The position numbers were made by a program, and so were the translations under genes. From NCBI GenBank assembly GCA_029858565.1, contig JAOUEV010000042.1, positions 1 to 32,556 of the forward strand: DNA of 32,556 nt, given 5' to 3'. Numbering within the stretch: position 1 is the stretch's first letter; every line of letters starts with the position of its first letter. Below, piece after piece: positions 31,424-32,556 of the stretch. The notes under the pieces are model-generated. The model was given only the letters and a program-made list of their open reading frames with translations. It was not told the DNA's origin and made no database searches. This DNA is from Nitrospirota bacterium. GTDB taxonomy: Bacteria > Nitrospirota > UBA9217.

Positions 31424-32469
31424 CTATCTCTTTCCTGAGGCCTCACTTGTATAAAGTGAATACTCACTCCCTGCCATTGCTCTGAGCTTGTAGTAATAGG
31501 TGGTTCCTGCGGATGCGGTAGCATCGTTGAACTTGAGCATCCCTGCGTTAACCGTCCCTATGGAGGAGAAAAGTCCGCCAGATGTCGTTGCACGCGATAT
31601 TTCGTAGCCAGTCACGCAGCCGGGATCGTTTGGTGATGCGGTCCAGGTCCGGTGGGTATGTTCGGGTCGTCTACCCACGTCCATTTGAGAATGGAGTACT
31701 TATCAGGTGTGCGCTTCCATGCATAAATGTCACCATTAGGAGCGATGATGGGAGAACCGTACTCCTCAAGAACGGTAATTTGAGGTTCCACTCGAGGACC
31801 CCATGATTTCTTGCTTGTTATGGTTTTCGGCATAGTAAGCGTTGCGAGCGTCTTTCCGCAGGCAGTATACCTAACAGCCTGCGTATCTCCATAACCATAG
31901 AGATTGCCATTTATGTCACGGAGATAGGCGGCCATAGGACCAACATCATTATATGACCACGTTTTATCCGGATACGTCACAGTAATTTTATATTGTCCAT
32001 TGCCAATACCATTCTCCGTCACCAACCCCAGTTCCACTGGCCTCTTTGTCGTGGTTTTGATTAGCTGCCCGCTGAGTGCGTATTGGTAACCAGCATTCTC
32101 ACCATTCCAAACATAAATACTATTACCGACAACAGCAACACTAGTCTTTCCGGATTCATAAACGTTATTCTTATCTATCCATAACCATATTGCTTGGGAC
32201 AAACTTAAAACTCCTATTCTCTCCTTTTTTGCAGTACTATCCCAACTAAAGCCAACAATCTTCTCTGAATCTATTGCATATAGTCTTAATCCTAATTCGG
32301 GTAAAGAATTCAAATATACTCCAGTCGCACTGTATACTTTCAAGCGGCTATTTATCCAGTCATCAACGACGATTCTACCATCGGACAGAATGAGTATGCT
32401 TTCAGGGAATTGATCTTTAATTTCACCCGATCTAGAGTTTCGAGCGAGCTGACCCGCTCGTCGCGATTT
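31424..32469 (-). pseudogene. Frameshifted, 5'-truncated beta-propeller-like/fibronectin-III protein
   Basis: Upstream part: a minus-strand frame open from 32469 to 31612 encodes propeller-like repeats (SILILSDGRIVVDDW, LKVYSATGVYLNSL, NGNLYGYGD, APNGDIYAWKRT) ending in DDPNIPTGP, a typical linker to a fibronectin type III domain. Downstream part: the fibronectin domain continues in another frame (TWTASPNDPGCVTGYEI, AGTTYYYKLRAMAG) and stops at 31424. The switch lies near 31640-31660. The upstream frame meets a stop at 32470 without a start or signal peptide, so the 5' end is also missing. The intact ancestor would have been a secreted or surface protein. A sequencing error at the switch cannot be excluded. 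Confidence 0.7.
32441..32460. other. Short hairpin at the break in the surface-protein remnant
   Basis: CGAGCG (32441-32446) pairs with CGCTCG (32455-32460) around an 8-base loop. It is followed on the plus strand by TCGCGATTTTT. It coincides with the point where the propeller-like frame is cut. It could be a weak terminator or the end of an inserted sequence running off the window. No gene is recognised from 32470 to the end. Confidence 0.3.
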
Positions 32470-32556
32470 TTACGACGATTTCAGCATTGCCCTATTGATC
32501 TTTCACATAGCATCTACGCGGCTTTTGGCAGTTTCCGCGTCGATGCGGCTGTTTCC

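Overview
The window looks like a chromosomal contig from a Gram-negative, probably anaerobic or respiratorily versatile bacterium. Evidence is a seven-heme c-type cytochrome beside a membrane cytochrome b, two branched-chain-amino-acid-type (Liv) ABC transporter clusters, Tex, TruA, and TolC/EmrB-type efflux remnants. A Nitrospirota- or Desulfobacterota-like host fits, but this is inference from gene content, not a taxonomic assignment. Several remnants (partial IS, partial tRNA, deleted efflux genes, a frameshifted surface protein) show heavy remodelling.

Layout. (1) 1-288: right end of an IS1182-like element. (2) 309-599: a small cold-shock-like protein gene. (3) 612-6693: a roughly 6-kb segment bounded by a direct repeat containing the 3' part of tRNA-fMet, its downstream hairpin and 11-bp tandem repeats. 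The right copy holds the complete tRNA-fMet (6617-6693, minus strand). All cargo is on the minus strand: a TumE-like toxin with a small coiled-coil partner, a SNF2-family helicase, a SWIM zinc-finger protein, and a Fic enzyme with its own promoter and palindromic operator. No integrase is visible. (4) 6780-11283: an exported Ig-domain repeat protein, a truncated TPR protein, and an efflux locus (MarR regulator, internally deleted TolC, MFS pump).

(5) 11300-17909: a visibly AT-rich, tightly packed nine-gene minus-strand operon. A Liv-type ABC transporter (lipoprotein binding protein, LivH, LivM, LivG, LivF) carries three extra genes between binding protein and permease: a 53-residue peptide, a polyprenyl-diphosphate-synthase-like enzyme with both Asp-rich motifs, and a coiled-coil membrane protein. 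A small three-helix membrane protein closes the operon. This is the best candidate for an undescribed system: a peptide and/or isoprenoid product coupled to a dedicated ABC transporter. (6) 17983-22663: a modification/defence-like cluster made of a ParB-like protein, a complete cytosine-C5 methyltransferase, a GHKL ATPase fused to a PD-(D/E)XK-like domain, and a Vsr-type endonuclease.

(7) 22889-23213: an EmrB remnant retaining both ends but lacking the middle. (8) 23329-27316: Tex, then a cytochrome b plus heptaheme cytochrome c electron-transfer pair with a strong terminator. (9) 27515-31292: a second Liv cluster (LivM, LivG, LivF, with no LivH or binding protein next to it) running through a small unknown gene into truA. 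(10) 31424-32469: a frameshifted, 5'-truncated beta-propeller-like/fibronectin-III protein. Low-coordinate islands 3, 5 and 6 look acquired. The Tex, cytochrome and truA regions look like ordinary chromosome.
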